Shown here: piece by piece, positions 33,486 through 43,330 of the stretch
Position numbering within the stretch: position 1 is the stretch's first letter
Layout of the letters: every line of letters begins with the position of its first letter
Assembly: GCF_010727125.1 (NCBI RefSeq)
Contig: NZ_AP022564.1
Span: 2,604,001-2,668,000, forward strand
From: Mycolicibacter terrae
Lineage (GTDB): Bacteria; Actinomycetota; Actinomycetes; Mycobacteriales; Mycobacteriaceae
Direction: 5' to 3'
Length of the DNA stretch: 64,000 bases
Position numbers and translations under genes: made by a program
Notes under the pieces: generated by a model
What the model saw: only the letters and a program-made list of their open reading frames with translations
Told to the model about the DNA's origin: nothing
Databases searched by the model: none

Positions 33486-36089
33486 GTGCCCGTGGTTGGT
33501 CGTCTGCTCGAACGCGAAACGACGCTGGCCGACCTTCATCGGTGCCATCGGGCCGTCACCCGAGGGCACGGGCAGCTGGTGTTGCTGCGCGGGGAGGCCG
33601 GCGCGGGCAAGACCACGGTGATCGCCCGGTTTCTCGCCGGGCTCGACCCGGGCACCCGGGTGTTGCGGGGTTGGTGCGACGGATCGGCCACCCCACGGCC
33701 GTTAGGCCCGTTCATCGACATGCTCTCCGACCTCCCCGCGGATCAGGCGATCTCGAACCGGGCGGCCGTCGACGCCCAGGACACCGAGGACATCTACGCC
33801 CGCCTGGTCGGCATCGTCCGCGATGGCAACCCCTCGGTGTGGGTGATCGAGGACCTGCACTGGGCCGACGGCGCCGCCTTGGATCTGCTGCGTTATGTGG
33901 CCCGGCGACTCGACACGCTGCCGATGCTGGTGCTGGCGTCCTACCGCGACGACCAGATCGGCCCCACCCACCCGCTGGCCGTGCTGCTGGGTGATGTGGC
34001 GACCTGGGCGACCGTGACTCGAATGGCGCTGGCCCCGCTCAGCGCCGCGGCGGTAGCGGTCTTGGCCGCCGGTAGCGGCATCAACGCCCACGCGCTGTAT
34101 CGGCTCACCGGCGGCAACGCGTTCTTCGTCACGGAGTTGTTGGCCGCCGGGCCCGACGCGCTCGCTGATGGCGGCCTGCCGTGCAGTATTTCCGAGGCGG
34201 TGCGGGGCCGGCTCGCGAGGCTGTCGGCGGCCGGCCGCGAAACCGCGCAGGCCGCCGCCATCTGCGGACCACGGGCGCACCCCGCCCTTCTCGAAGCGGT
34301 GTCGCCGGGCGCGGCGGCCACGCTGAGCGAATGCCTCGACGCAGGAGTGCTGTTCGCCAACGCCGACGCGGTGGGATTTTCCCACGAAGTGGCTCGCCGA
34401 GTCGCCGTCGAGCAGATCCCGGATTATCAGCGCCGAGTGCTCCACAAGCGAGCACTGACCGCACTGTCGGAACCGCCGATCGACCCGGACACCTTGGCGG
34501 CGCTGACATTTCACGCCGAACAGGCCGGCGACACCGACGCAGTCATCGGCTATGGCCCGGCGGCCGCCGAACGTGCCGCAGCAAGTGGCGCCAATCGGCA
34601 AGCCACCGACCTGTATGCACTGGTGCTGCGCCACGCCGGCACCATCCCCGACGAGCAAAAGGTGATATGGCTCGAACGGCACGCGTACAGCAGCTACCTG
34701 ATCGGGGAAGCCGACGCTGCGGTGTCGTCGTGGCGAGCGGCGATCACGTTGCGCCACGCGATGGGGGACTCTGCCCACGAGGCCGAGGATCTGCGCGGGT
34801 TGTCGCACCTTCTGCAGCTGTTGGGACGCCCTGCCGAAGCCATGCAGGCGGCGTGCGCGTCATTGCGGCTGCTCGAAGACCTCGGCCCGTCCCCGCAGCT
34901 GGCCTGGTCGCTGATCAACATGGCTCACTTCGCCACCCTTGCCCTGGACCCGGCCGGCAGCCGGTATGCGGCCCGGGCGATGGCCCTCGGTTCCCGGTTC
35001 CGAGACCCTGCCGTGGTGATCCGCGCCCGCGGATACGCGGCGCTCGCCGACGTGTTGCGCAGCGACACCGGCTGGGACGAATTCGAGGGGGTATGGGCCG
35101 ACGCGTGCGCTGCCCCCGGGCTCGAAGAACACTGCGGAATTTTGGGCGTCCTCCTCGGCATGTTCGCTGTCGCCCGCGGCGAATTCGGTCGCGCGGAGCG
35201 TTATCTCGCCGAAGCCGCCGCCCACCTAGACAACCGCGAGCTCGGCATGTTCGCGACCCTGGTGGCGGGGCTGCAGGCGCTGACCGCCCTGGCGTGCGGC
35301 GACTGGACGTCTGCCGCCCTCACGGCCGAACAGGTCCTGACCCAGCGTGGACTCACCCCCCAGCACCGGATCGCGCCGTTGATCACCGTCGCCTTGATCC
35401 GGGCACGCCGTGGCGAGGAACCCGTTTGGCCACTACTCGATGAGGCCCTCGAGTGCGCGACGGGCAGCGTGCTGCGCCTGTCGGTCTGCGCCGCACGCGC
35501 CGAGGCCGCCTGGCTGGCCGACGGCGACGAGGCGGCCCGCCGCTGCGCCACCGCACACCTCACGGCGTCCGGCACGGCCCACGAGTGGCTAGGGGGTGCC
35601 CCGCGGCGCTGGGCTCATCTGGCCGGGGCCCGATCCGGTAGCGACGTCATCGCCGCCACACCCTATGAACGTGAAATCAACGGGGATTGGTGCACGGCCG
35701 CGCGGGAGTGGATCCTCCGCGGCTGCCCCTATGATGCCGCGATCGCTCAACTCGGCGGCGACATCGAGGCCGTCGAGACCGCGCTGGGAACCTTCCGCCA
35801 GCTCGGTGCCCGCACCGCGGCCCGTCGCGCCCAGCAACGCCTCGCCCAATTGCGCGGTCGCGATCCCGACCGCCGCCGCAAAGACACCAGCGCTGACCCA
35901 CATGGCCTCACCAAGCGCCAACGCGACGTCCTCGAACTGCTTGCCGCCGGGCACAGCGACGCCGAAATCGCCACCGCTTTGTACATCAGCACCAAAACCG
36001 CCAACACCCACGTATGCGCGATCATGGCCAAACTCGGCGTCCACAACCGCACCCAGGCTGCCGCCTACGCCTACCGACAACCCCGGTGA
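33486..36089 (+). CDS. Large ATP-binding LuxR-family regulator (LAL/STAND type)
   Basis: A regulator of about 867 residues. The N-terminal AAA/STAND ATPase has Walker A GEAGAGKTT and Walker B VWVIEDLHWAD. A long TPR-like helical middle follows (about 300-780). The C-terminal LuxR HTH is about 800-860 (LTKRQRDVLELLAAGHSDAEIATALYIS). The GTG at 33486 fits the family start (VPVVGRLLERE) and places the 18-bp palindrome upstream; an ATG at 33357 would put it inside the gene. It ends 13 bp before uspB, so it may control sugar uptake and could be co-transcribed with uspBC (inference). Confidence 0.85.
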   Translation: MPVVGRLLERETTLADLHRCHRAVTRGHGQLVLLRGEAGAGKTTVIARFLAGLDPGTRVLRGWCDGSATPRPLGPFIDMLSDLPADQAISNRAAVDAQDTEDIYARLVGIVRDGNPSVWVIEDLHWADGAALDLLRYVARRLDTLPMLVLASYRDDQIGPTHPLAVLLGDVATWATVTRMALAPLSAAAVAVLAAGSGINAHALYRLTGGNAFFVTELLAAGPDALADGGLPCSISEAVRGRLARLSAAGRETAQAAAICGPRAHPALLEAVSPGAAATLSECLDAGVLFANADAVGFSHEVARRVAVEQIPDYQRRVLHKRALTALSEPPIDPDTLAALTFHAEQAGDTDAVIGYGPAAAERAAASGANRQATDLYALVLRHAGTIPDEQKVIWLERHAYSSYLIGEADAAVSSWRAAITLRHAMGDSAHEAEDLRGLSHLLQLLGRPAEAMQAACASLRLLEDLGPSPQLAWSLINMAHFATLALDPAGSRYAARAMALGSRFRDPAVVIRARGYAALADVLRSDTGWDEFEGVWADACAAPGLEEHCGILGVLLGMFAVARGEFGRAERYLAEAAAHLDNRELGMFATLVAGLQALTALACGDWTSAALTAEQVLTQRGLTPQHRIAPLITVALIRARRGEEPVWPLLDEALECATGSVLRLSVCAARAEAAWLADGDEAARRCATAHLTASGTAHEWLGGAPRRWAHLAGARSGSDVIAATPYEREINGDWCTAAREWILRGCPYDAAIAQLGGDIEAVETALGTFRQLGARTAARRAQQRLAQLRGRDPDRRRKDTSADPHGLTKRQRDVLELLAAGHSDAEIATALYISTKTANTHVCAIMAKLGVHNRTQAAAYAYRQPR

Positions 36090-36102
36090 GTCATCCCAAA
36101 CC

Positions 36103-36945
36103 ATGTTGACCAGCAACCTACTTCGTCCGAACCAGCGCATTCGCGCCTCGGCCATCTACGCGCTGCTGACGCTCGGCGCGCTGATCACCTTGGCGCCCTT
36201 CGGGCTGGGGCTGTTGACGTCGTTCACCCCCGCACGCCAATTCGCCACCGGAGCCCCGCTGTCCTGGCCGCACCCGCCGACCCTGGACAACTTTCACGAT
36301 CTGGGTGGTGCCGGGTTCGGCCGGGCGGCCGCGGTCACCACGTTGATGACGGCGGTGATCGTGGTGGGGCAGCTGAGTTTTTCGGTGCTGGCGGCGTATG
36401 CGTTCGCCCGGCTGGATTTCCCGGGACGAGACGCGCTGTTCTGGGTGTACGTGGCCACGCTGATGGTGCCGGCCACCGTGACGGTGGTGCCGCTGTATCT
36501 GATGATGGCGCAACTGGGCTTGCGGAACACCTTCTGGGCGTTGGTGTTGCCGTTCGTGTTCGGCTCGCCGTATGCGATCTTCCTGTTGCGCCAGTACTTT
36601 CGTACCGTCCCCGACGACCTGGTGAACGCCGCGCGCATCGACGGCGCGAACACCCTGGACGTGATCGTGCACGTGATGGTGCCGGCCAGCAGGCCGATTC
36701 TGGTGACCCTCGGGTTGATCACCGTGGTCTCACAGTGGAACAACTTCATGTGGCCGTTGGTGATCACCAGCGGCGACAAGTGGCGGGTGCTGACGGTGGC
36801 GACTGCGGCCCTGCAGTCCCGCTACAACGCGCAGTGGACGCTGGTGATGGCGGCGACCACGGTCGCGATGATCCCACTGGTGGTGCTGTTCGTGGTGTTC
36901 CAGCGCCGGATCGTGCAGTCGATCGTCGTCACGGGGATCAAATGA
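36103..36945 (+). CDS. uspB: Sugar ABC transporter permease UspB
   Basis: A 280-residue inner-membrane permease with six helices. The EAA docking loop is VNAARIDGANTLDVIVHVMVP (about 182-202). It pairs with UspA to form the channel; it corresponds to M. tuberculosis Rv2317. The start ATG follows the LuxR stop by 13 bp. Its stop overlaps the uspC start by 4 nt (ATGA, 36942-36945). No ATPase gene is nearby, so a shared ATPase elsewhere must power it. Confidence 0.88.
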   Translation: MLTSNLLRPNQRIRASAIYALLTLGALITLAPFGLGLLTSFTPARQFATGAPLSWPHPPTLDNFHDLGGAGFGRAAAVTTLMTAVIVVGQLSFSVLAAYAFARLDFPGRDALFWVYVATLMVPATVTVVPLYLMMAQLGLRNTFWALVLPFVFGSPYAIFLLRQYFRTVPDDLVNAARIDGANTLDVIVHVMVPASRPILVTLGLITVVSQWNNFMWPLVITSGDKWRVLTVATAALQSRYNAQWTLVMAATTVAMIPLVVLFVVFQRRIVQSIVVTGIK

Positions 36946-38276
36946 GCCGGCCGCGATTCTCCACCCTGTTCGCGGTGGGGGTGGCCGCACTGGCCGCGCT
37001 GCTCGGTGTCGCGGCGGTACTGCTCGACGACGTCTCGACCCGCTCGGCCGCCGGCAAGACGGTGGTGACGGTGCGACTGTGGGACGAGCAGGTAGCCGCC
37101 GCCTACCGGCAGTCGTTCGCCGCCTTCAACCGGGCGCACCCCGGCATCGAGGTGCGCGCCAACGTCGTCTCCTACGCCACGTACTTCGACACGCTGCGCA
37201 CCGACGTCGCCGGCGGCGGCGCCGACGACATCTTCTGGCTCTCCGACGCCTACCTGGCCGGGTATGCCGGCAGCGGGCGGCTGATGGCGATCGATGCCGA
37301 CGGTGCGGATTGGGAGCCGTCCGTGGTCGGCCAGTTCACCCGGGGCGGGACGCTGTGGGGGGTGCCGCAGCTGACCGACGCCGGGATCGCGGTGTACTAC
37401 AACGCGGAACTACTGGCCGCCGCCGGGGTCGATCCCGCGGGGTTGGCACAACTGCGCTGGGATCCGCACGGCAGCGGCGACACCCTGCGGCCACTAGTGG
37501 CCGAGCTCACTCGCGACGCTGCCGGGCGCAGCGCGGGCACACCAGGTTTCGACCACCGCCGCATCAAACAGTGGGGCTACAACGCCGCCAACGATCCACA
37601 GGGTATCTACCTGAACTACATCGGCTCGGCCGGCGGGGTGTTCCAGCGCGGCGACGAGTTCGCCTTCGACAACCCGGCGGCCGTGGCCGCCTTCGAGTAC
37701 CTGGTGGGCTTGATCAATGTCGACCACGTGGCACCGCCGGCCTCCGAGACCAACACCAACGGCGACTTCTCCCGCAACCAGTTCCTGGCCGGAAAGATGG
37801 CGCTGTTCCAGTCCGGCACCTACAACCTGGCGGCCGTCGCCGAGCAGGCCGCGTTCGACTGGGGGGTGGCGATGCTGCCCCGCGGGCCGGAAGGCAGCCG
37901 CGTCAGCGTCACCAACGGTATCGCCGCCGCCGGCAACGCCGCCTCACCTCACCCCGAGGCGGTACGAAAGGTGTTGGCCTGGCTCGGTAGCCGCGAAGGC
38001 AACCAATACCTAGCCCGTCACGGGGCGGCGATCCCCGCCGTGCTGAGCGCACAGCGGGTCTACTTCGACTACTGGGCGCACCGCGGGGTCGACGTCACGC
38101 CGTTCTTCGCGGTGCTCGCCGGCGCACGTATCCCCGCTCCCGGCGGGTTCGAGGGGTTTCCGGCCGGCAACCAGGCGATCAAACCCTATTTCGACGAGAT
38201 GTTCCTGGGCCGCGCCGACGTCGCCACCACCCTGCGCAAGGCCCAAGACGCCGCCAACGCGGCAGCCCGCCGATAG
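36942..38276 (+). CDS. uspC: Sugar ABC transporter substrate-binding protein UspC
   Basis: A 444-residue periplasmic binding protein of the carbohydrate-uptake-1 class. An N-terminal signal/anchor helix (about 5-28; TLFAVGVAALAALLGVAAVLL) has no lipobox Cys, so it is anchored by the helix or released. Two-lobed SBP motifs follow: VTVRLWDEQ, DIFWLSDAYLAGYA, and GKMALFQSGTYN. It is the Rv2318-type binding protein, which in M. tuberculosis binds amino-sugar phosphates. Coupled to uspB by a 4-nt overlap. Confidence 0.88.
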   Translation: MSRPRFSTLFAVGVAALAALLGVAAVLLDDVSTRSAAGKTVVTVRLWDEQVAAAYRQSFAAFNRAHPGIEVRANVVSYATYFDTLRTDVAGGGADDIFWLSDAYLAGYAGSGRLMAIDADGADWEPSVVGQFTRGGTLWGVPQLTDAGIAVYYNAELLAAAGVDPAGLAQLRWDPHGSGDTLRPLVAELTRDAAGRSAGTPGFDHRRIKQWGYNAANDPQGIYLNYIGSAGGVFQRGDEFAFDNPAAVAAFEYLVGLINVDHVAPPASETNTNGDFSRNQFLAGKMALFQSGTYNLAAVAEQAAFDWGVAMLPRGPEGSRVSVTNGIAAAGNAASPHPEAVRKVLAWLGSREGNQYLARHGAAIPAVLSAQRVYFDYWAHRGVDVTPFFAVLAGARIPAPGGFEGFPAGNQAIKPYFDEMFLGRADVATTLRKAQDAANAAARR

Positions 38277-38294
38277 CCGCACACCGAGTTATCG

Positions 38295-38705
38295 CTAGGT
38301 GCCGCGCTGGCGCAATTCCGCGGCGATGCGCTGCAGAAACGCGTCGACCTGCTCTTCGTTGTAGCCGCGCTTCCCGAGGGGCGGCTTGGAGAAAACCCAG
38401 GTCTCGACGTCCTCGGGGCGCAGCCCGTCCTCGGCGGCTCCCGGCGGCGCCGAAGGTCGCTCCAGCTCCACTTCCACCAGGTCGAGGAAGGCATCGACCT
38501 CCAGATCGTCGTAGCCGCGCTTCCCGGTGCGGGGCTTGCCGAACTGCACGTTGCGGACGTCGTCGGCGGTTAGCCTGCCATAGGCCGCCGGCGACGCCGG
38601 CGGCCCCAGTGAACCCACCTTGTCGGTCGGCGCGTCTTCGATCGGCGGCGCCTCGTAGGGGCTGGAATCGGTGGACGGACGCTTCCGTTTTCCGAACAGC
38701 GGCAT
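38295..38705 (-). CDS. Small DivIVA-motif protein with two repeats
   Basis: A 136-residue protein with a charged, Pro-rich N-terminus and two copies of the DivIVA-type start motif. Repeat 1 is [21 protein letters not shown] (about 54-74) and repeat 2 is [20 protein letters not shown] (about 104-123). In DivIVA/Wag31 this motif, followed by a coiled coil, targets membrane at poles and septa; here there is no long coiled coil. It may bind other DivIVA-like proteins or curved membrane (inference). It starts 9 bp after the preceding gene's stop on the same strand. Confidence 0.75.
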   Translation of the reverse strand: MPLFGKRKRPSTDSSPYEAPPIEDAPTDKVGSLGPPASPAAYGRLTADDVRNVQFGKPRTGKRGYDDLEVDAFLDLVEVELERPSAPPGAAEDGLRPEDVETWVFSKPPLGKRGYNEEQVDAFLQRIAAELRQRGT

Positions 38706-38714
38706 GGCGATAAC

Positions 38715-39632
38715 TTACCTACCTCCCGAGATTGCAGCTACGCCGGAAAAAGTCGGGAATCGGCCGCACCTACGCAATCTCGGGGTGAGCTCGCCGCACC
38801 ATCCGCGGGACCTCAGTGCGCCGTGGACACGTCTGATCACGTCGTCCGCCCGATCCTCGGCGATTACCTTGATGTTGAGCCAGCCCAGCTGGGGCAACGT
38901 GCGCTGCCGGCGCTCACCACGGACGTACTCGCGGCGATCGGTACGGTGCTGGTCGCCGTCGTACTCGGTTGCGACGCGGAACTCTTCCCACCCCATGTCG
39001 AGCATGGCGAACAGCCGCTGGTTGATGTGCACCGGGATCTGCGTCGTCGGAACCGGGAACCCAGCATCGATGAGCAGCAGTCGCAACCAGCTCTCCTTCG
39101 GCGATGCCGCCCCGCCGTCGACCAGCGGCAGCAGTTCCCGGAGCTGCCGCAGGCCCCTCGCACCGGGATAGCGTTGCGCGAGCATCAAAACCCGCTCAAC
39201 CTCAAACGGAGTCGCTCGCGTCAGGGCATCGAGCCGGGCGACTGACTGCCCGCGCGGCAGGTGGCGTGCCAGATCGAAGGCGGTACGGGCAGGAGTGGTG
39301 ACCGGAAGGCGGCCGACGAACGTCAGCTCATCATCGGCAACCATCTCGTTGCGTGCAATCACGCCTATAGGCGGTCGGCCGTTACGCAACAGCATCTCGA
39401 CCACCGCGTCGTCGTCGACCCAGCGCGCTCCGTGCACTGCAGAGGCGGCGACGCCCGCGATGACCCCGCGCCGACGCGACCACAGCCACGCTCCACCGAT
39501 CCGGTCGCACAGTGCAGGCGCCGGCCGATCAGCGGGGAGGTAGACGTCGGGGTAGATGCGCCGGCACCGTCCCAACCGGTGTCGAGAGATCGTGCCCTCG
39601 GCGACCGCTTCGCTGCCAAGAAACGCCTTCAT
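38715..39632 (-). CDS. DUF559-like / AbiEi-like protein with restriction-endonuclease-type core
   Basis: A 305-residue protein of a multi-copy actinobacterial family often labelled type IV TA antitoxin (AbiEi) or DUF559. The N-terminal part (about 1-60) is wing-helix-like (TISRHRLGRCRRIYPDVYLP). The C-terminal part (about 205-280) has FRVATEYDGDQHRTD followed by LGWLNIKVIAED, in the E-x-D-G-x2-H style of PD-(D/E)xK nucleases. The gene is bracketed by two 58-bp palindromic direct repeats, and its last about 20 codons are encoded by the left one. No toxin partner is adjacent. Nuclease activity is inferred only. Confidence 0.68.
   Translation of the reverse strand: MKAFLGSEAVAEGTISRHRLGRCRRIYPDVYLPADRPAPALCDRIGGAWLWSRRRGVIAGVAASAVHGARWVDDDAVVEMLLRNGRPPIGVIARNEMVADDELTFVGRLPVTTPARTAFDLARHLPRGQSVARLDALTRATPFEVERVLMLAQRYPGARGLRQLRELLPLVDGGAASPKESWLRLLLIDAGFPVPTTQIPVHINQRLFAMLDMGWEEFRVATEYDGDQHRTDRREYVRGERRQRTLPQLGWLNIKVIAEDRADDVIRRVHGALRSRGWCGELTPRLRRCGRFPTFSGVAAISGGR
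38726..38783. repeat. 58-bp palindromic repeat, left copy
   Basis: Ends CCGAGATTGC (38726-38735) and GCAATCTCGG (38774-38783) are exact inverse complements. The interior shares GAGATTGCAnCTAnGCnGG and AAAAG with the right copy. It overlaps the 3' end of the DUF559-like gene. Confidence 0.75.
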
Positions 39633-39668
39633 ACCCGGCGAGGATGCACCGCGGCACCGACAGAACGA

Positions 39669-39724
39669 CGAGATTGCAACTATGCAGGGAAAAGCCGCGA
39701 AAAGCCTGCGTGAGTGCAATCTCG
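39669..39724. repeat. 58-bp palindromic repeat, right copy
   Basis: CGAGATTGCA (39669-39678) and TGCAATCTCG (39715-39724) are exact inverse complements. Same orientation as the left copy, 37 bp upstream of the DUF559-like start codon. Confidence 0.75.
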
Positions 39725-39758
39725 GGGACAAAGCGGGAGACGAAAGGCGAAACGCCAT

Positions 39759-40568
39759 CTATCCGGTGGTGGACAGCACCGTCAGCTCGAGGGCCAGGGC
39801 CACGCCGCACACCAGGGCGACCAGCGTCAGGGCCAGCGCGTCGGCGAACTTCGGGCGCGCCGGTGACGCCGAAATCTGGCCCACGCCACCGCGAGCGGTG
39901 ATCGCATCGCCCATCTCGTCGGCCCGGCGCAGCGTGACGGTGATGGCCGCGGTGATCAGGTCGATCGCCTCGCGCGCCCAGCGGCGGCGACGCTCCCGGC
40001 GGGTACGCGGCCGCGTCCGGGGCCGTAGCCCGCGGGCGGCATAGAGCACCCGGAACTCGTCGATCAGCATCGGAAAGGCACGCAGCGCCAGGGCCAGCGC
40101 AACAGCCCACTCGTCCACCGGGATTCGCAGCAGGCGCAGCGGCCGGCCCAGAGTGGCTACCGCAGGCGCGATTTCAGCGACGTTGGTGGTCCACGACACC
40201 ATCGCACCCAGCCCCAGCAGCACGATCGACAGGGCGGTGATCCGCAGGAAGTTCAGCAGTCCACCCAGGCCGGCCGGTTCGCCGCCGGCCATGGCAGCGG
40301 TGGCACCGCCGACCACCAGCAGCACCCACAACCAGCGCGGTACCGACGGCAGCGCACCTCGCGGAATCCGGGCGACCCGGGCCGCGGTGAACACCAGCAG
40401 CGCCACTGCGCCGATCGGCACCCAGCCCGGATAGAAGGTCAACAGCACCGAAATGCCGAAGACGACGATCAGTTTGGTGCCGGCCCACCATCGGTGCACG
40501 GCGGAGTCGCCGGGCACCGGACGCAGCAGCACCACCGGCCGCGGGGTTCGACGCGTCTCGTTGGTCAT
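39759..40568 (-). CDS. Energy-coupling factor transporter transmembrane protein EcfT
   Basis: A 269-residue membrane subunit of an ECF transporter. Hydrophobic segments fill about 30-150, and the C-terminal helices hold the coupling motifs: [23 protein letters not shown], with the Ala-Arg-Gly element, and ITARGGVG. EcfT links the ATPases to the vitamin-binding S component. ATG 40568 overlaps the EcfA fusion stop by 4 nt. It corresponds to M. tuberculosis Rv2325c. Confidence 0.85.
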   Translation of the reverse strand: MTNETRRTPRPVVLLRPVPGDSAVHRWWAGTKLIVVFGISVLLTFYPGWVPIGAVALLVFTAARVARIPRGALPSVPRWLWVLLVVGGATAAMAGGEPAGLGGLLNFLRITALSIVLLGLGAMVSWTTNVAEIAPAVATLGRPLRLLRIPVDEWAVALALALRAFPMLIDEFRVLYAARGLRPRTRPRTRRERRRRWAREAIDLITAAITVTLRRADEMGDAITARGGVGQISASPARPKFADALALTLVALVCGVALALELTVLSTTG

Positions 40569-42607
40569 GCCGCACCCGCCGGTGCCGGCACCAATACGCC
40601 GTTCTGCAGGTGCAGGGTCCTGGGGCACAACTCCCCCAGCCCGGCGAAATCATGCGAGATCACCACCACCGTCAGGCCGGTCTCGCGCCGCAGGTCCTCC
40701 AGCAGCCGTAGCAGCCCGTGCCGGCTGGCGGCGTCCAGACCGGCGAGCGGTTCGTCGAGGATCAGGGCCCGCGGCGAGCGGGCCAACAGGCCCGCCAACA
40801 CCAGCCGGCGCATCTGACCGCCGCTGAGTTGGTCGATACGCCGACCCGCCAGTGCCCCATCCAGGCCGACGGCCGCCAGTGCGGTGCCGATCCGGGCGTG
40901 GTCGTGAGGCGAGAAGCCGGCCGCCGAGGCCACCTCCAGGCCGACGTGACTGCGCATCAGCTGCAGCCGGGCGGCCTGGAAGGACAAGGCGACCGCCCCG
41001 ACCTGTTCGTCGGCGGGCCGGCCACCGAGCAGGCAGCGGCCGGCGGTCGGTGTCGTCAGTCCGGCCATGATCCAGGCCAACGTGGACTTGCCCGAGCCGT
41101 TGCCGCCGTGGATCAGCAGGCCGTCGCCCTCCTCGACGGTGAAGCTGATGTCGCGCAGTGCGGTCTTGGCCCACGGAGTGCCGCTGGCGTACTCGTGTCC
41201 AACACCGGACAGTTCCAGCACCGGCGGGGCGGCCCGGCCGGGGGCGGTGACGTGAGGCGGCGCGGTGGGCACCTCGGCCGTCTCCACCATGGCGGTGTTG
41301 TCGCGCGAGCCGCTGAGGTCGATGATCCGGTCGGCGCTGCCGACCTCATCGTTGTAGTGGGTGATGTGCACCAGCGCGGTGCTGTGGCGCTCGGCGAGCC
41401 CGGAGAGCACCCCCAGCAGGACTTCACGCCCCTGCGGGTCGACCATGCTGGTGACCTCGTCGGCGATCAGCAGCGCCGGTTCGCGGGCCAGCGCCGCGGC
41501 CACCGCCAGCCGCTGCAGCTCACCGCCGGACAGGCCGCCGGTGTCACGCTCGGCGAAACCGGACAGGCCGACCTCACCCAGCAACCGGTCGATGTCGGTG
41601 GTGGTGCCCGGCGGCAGGCCCCACACCACATCATCGGCGACCCGGGTGCCCAGCACCTGGCTCTCCGGGTGTTGCATGACGACCGCGGTGCCGCCGGGGG
41701 CGCCCAGGCCCACCGCGCCGGGCCGTTCGACGGTGCCCGCGGTGGGAGCGCGCCCGGCCAGCAGCAGCATCAAAGTGGTCTTACCCGACCCGTTGGCGCC
41801 GGTGACCGCGACGTGTTCGCCCGCGTGGACTTCCAGGCTCACCGGCCCCAGGGCGTCGTTGCCGGTCTGCGGATAACGGAAACGCACCTGATCCAGCCGC
41901 ACCGGGACCGGCGCGACCGGACCGCTCTCGGCCGGCAGGTCCAGTTTGTGCACGTCGGGCACCCCGCGCAGCCGGTCGAGCACCCGCGACAACGCCCACC
42001 AGCCCAGCAGCGAGACGATCATCACCCCGACCGTCGTCTGCGCCAGGAGAAGCCACTGCCAGTAGCGCAACAGCACGCCGAGAAATCCGGTGAGGTCGGC
42101 GGCGGCCCGCTGGAACTCCGGCAACGGCACCTTGGCCATGGCAGCGGCGACGCCGTGCACATTGGCGGTGATCGCATCGAAGATCAGGTGGCGCAGCCGC
42201 GACAGCACGGCCAACGACGCCACCACGCCGGCGCCGAAGATGCCGCCGGCCACTGCCGAGGCCACGATCACGGTCGGCAGACCGCGACGGTGGCGTTTGA
42301 TGACGCCGGTCAGGCCGCCGATGTAGGCGCAGTTCACCACGGTCATGAAGCCGCCCATGCCGGCGATCAGGAATGCGATGGTCGCGGCGGCCACTGTGGC
42401 GGCGATCAGCACCCGGATCCGGTAGCGGTAGGCCAGCAGGCCCATCGGCACCGTGCCCAGCAGCGCCAATCCGCCGGCAAAGGGCACCACGACGGCGATG
42501 ATCGCCGTTGCCGCGCACAGCGCGGCCATCACCGCGGCCTGCGCGATCTCGACGGGTTGCATAGACCGAGCCCGGACTCGGGTGTGGCCCTGGCCGGTCT
42601 TCGTCAC
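40565..42607 (-). CDS. Fused ECF transporter: membrane S-like domain plus two EcfA ATPases
   Basis: A 680-residue triple fusion. The N-terminal membrane domain (about 15-215, six helices) resembles an S/substrate component. ATPase 1 (about 230-430) has Walker [10 protein letters not shown], signature [10 protein letters not shown], and Walker B ALLIADE. ATPase 2 (about 460-670) has [19 protein letters not shown], and RALILDEP. It corresponds to M. tuberculosis Rv2326c. With coupled EcfT it makes a complete ECF importer in two proteins; the vitamin or metal is unknown. GTG 42607 or ATG 42562 are possible starts. Confidence 0.87.
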   Translation of the reverse strand: MTKTGQGHTRVRARSMQPVEIAQAAVMAALCAATAIIAVVVPFAGGLALLGTVPMGLLAYRYRIRVLIAATVAAATIAFLIAGMGGFMTVVNCAYIGGLTGVIKRHRRGLPTVIVASAVAGGIFGAGVVASLAVLSRLRHLIFDAITANVHGVAAAMAKVPLPEFQRAAADLTGFLGVLLRYWQWLLLAQTTVGVMIVSLLGWWALSRVLDRLRGVPDVHKLDLPAESGPVAPVPVRLDQVRFRYPQTGNDALGPVSLEVHAGEHVAVTGANGSGKTTLMLLLAGRAPTAGTVERPGAVGLGAPGGTAVVMQHPESQVLGTRVADDVVWGLPPGTTTDIDRLLGEVGLSGFAERDTGGLSGGELQRLAVAAALAREPALLIADEVTSMVDPQGREVLLGVLSGLAERHSTALVHITHYNDEVGSADRIIDLSGSRDNTAMVETAEVPTAPPHVTAPGRAAPPVLELSGVGHEYASGTPWAKTALRDISFTVEEGDGLLIHGGNGSGKSTLAWIMAGLTTPTAGRCLLGGRPADEQVGAVALSFQAARLQLMRSHVGLEVASAAGFSPHDHARIGTALAAVGLDGALAGRRIDQLSGGQMRRLVLAGLLARSPRALILDEPLAGLDAASRHGLLRLLEDLRRETGLTVVVISHDFAGLGELCPRTLHLQNGVLVPAPAGAA

Positions 42608-42700
42608 CCGTTGATTCTGCCAGCCGATCCGGACAGCACCCGTTACGCGCCGTTGCCCGAGGTGATCCACTTCTGTCCACTGTTGTGCAATACTCGCGCG

Positions 42701-43150
42701 ATGGTAGCCCCCGTCCACGCCAGCCTGGGAGCAGACCTGCTCAGCGTCGTCGCTCGACTCAACCGGCTGGCCACCCAGCGGGTCGCCCTGCCGATCCCCG
42801 GTGCGCAGGCGCGATTGCTGTCGACCATCGAGGATATGGACGAAGCCCGCATCTCCGAGCTGGCCGCGGTCGACCACTGCTCGCAGCCGACGATGACCAC
42901 CCAGGTGCGCCGGCTCGAGGACGCCGGCCTGACCACGCGTACGGCCGACCCGCAGGACGCCCGCGCGGTGCTGATCCGGATCACCGACAAAGGGGTGCAC
43001 ACCCTGGACCGGGTTCGCCGGGACCGGGCCGCGGCGATCGATCCGGAGCTGGACCGCCTCTCCGCCGACGACCGCCGGACGCTCGCCGAGGCGGTCGAGG
43101 TGCTGCGCCGGTTCCTGGCCGACACCGCTCCGGCAAGACCGGTCCGCTAG
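42701..43150 (+). CDS. MarR-family transcriptional regulator
   Basis: A 149-residue dimeric winged-helix regulator. The HTH is about 50-85 ([28 protein letters not shown]), with the wing [16 protein letters not shown]. It corresponds to M. tuberculosis Rv2327, divergent from the ECF transporter there as here, so it is the likely regulator of that importer. AATACT (42689-42694) lies 6 nt before ATG, so the transcript may be leaderless. Confidence 0.9.
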   Translation: MVAPVHASLGADLLSVVARLNRLATQRVALPIPGAQARLLSTIEDMDEARISELAAVDHCSQPTMTTQVRRLEDAGLTTRTADPQDARAVLIRITDKGVHTLDRVRRDRAAAIDPELDRLSADDRRTLAEAVEVLRRFLADTAPARPVR

Positions 43151-43330
43151 CGCCGACCGCGAGCGCGGCGGCGCCGGTGCCATCGGACCAGCGGGAATTC
43201 GGCGGAGATGTTTCCGGCCTGATCGGTTTGTCGAATATGCTCAGTGCGGTATCGGCCCGAAGCGATCCCTGGCCTCCCGCGGCCCCTGCGGCTCCTGCAA
43301 TGGGCCCGCGGTCTTCGGGGGAAGGACATT

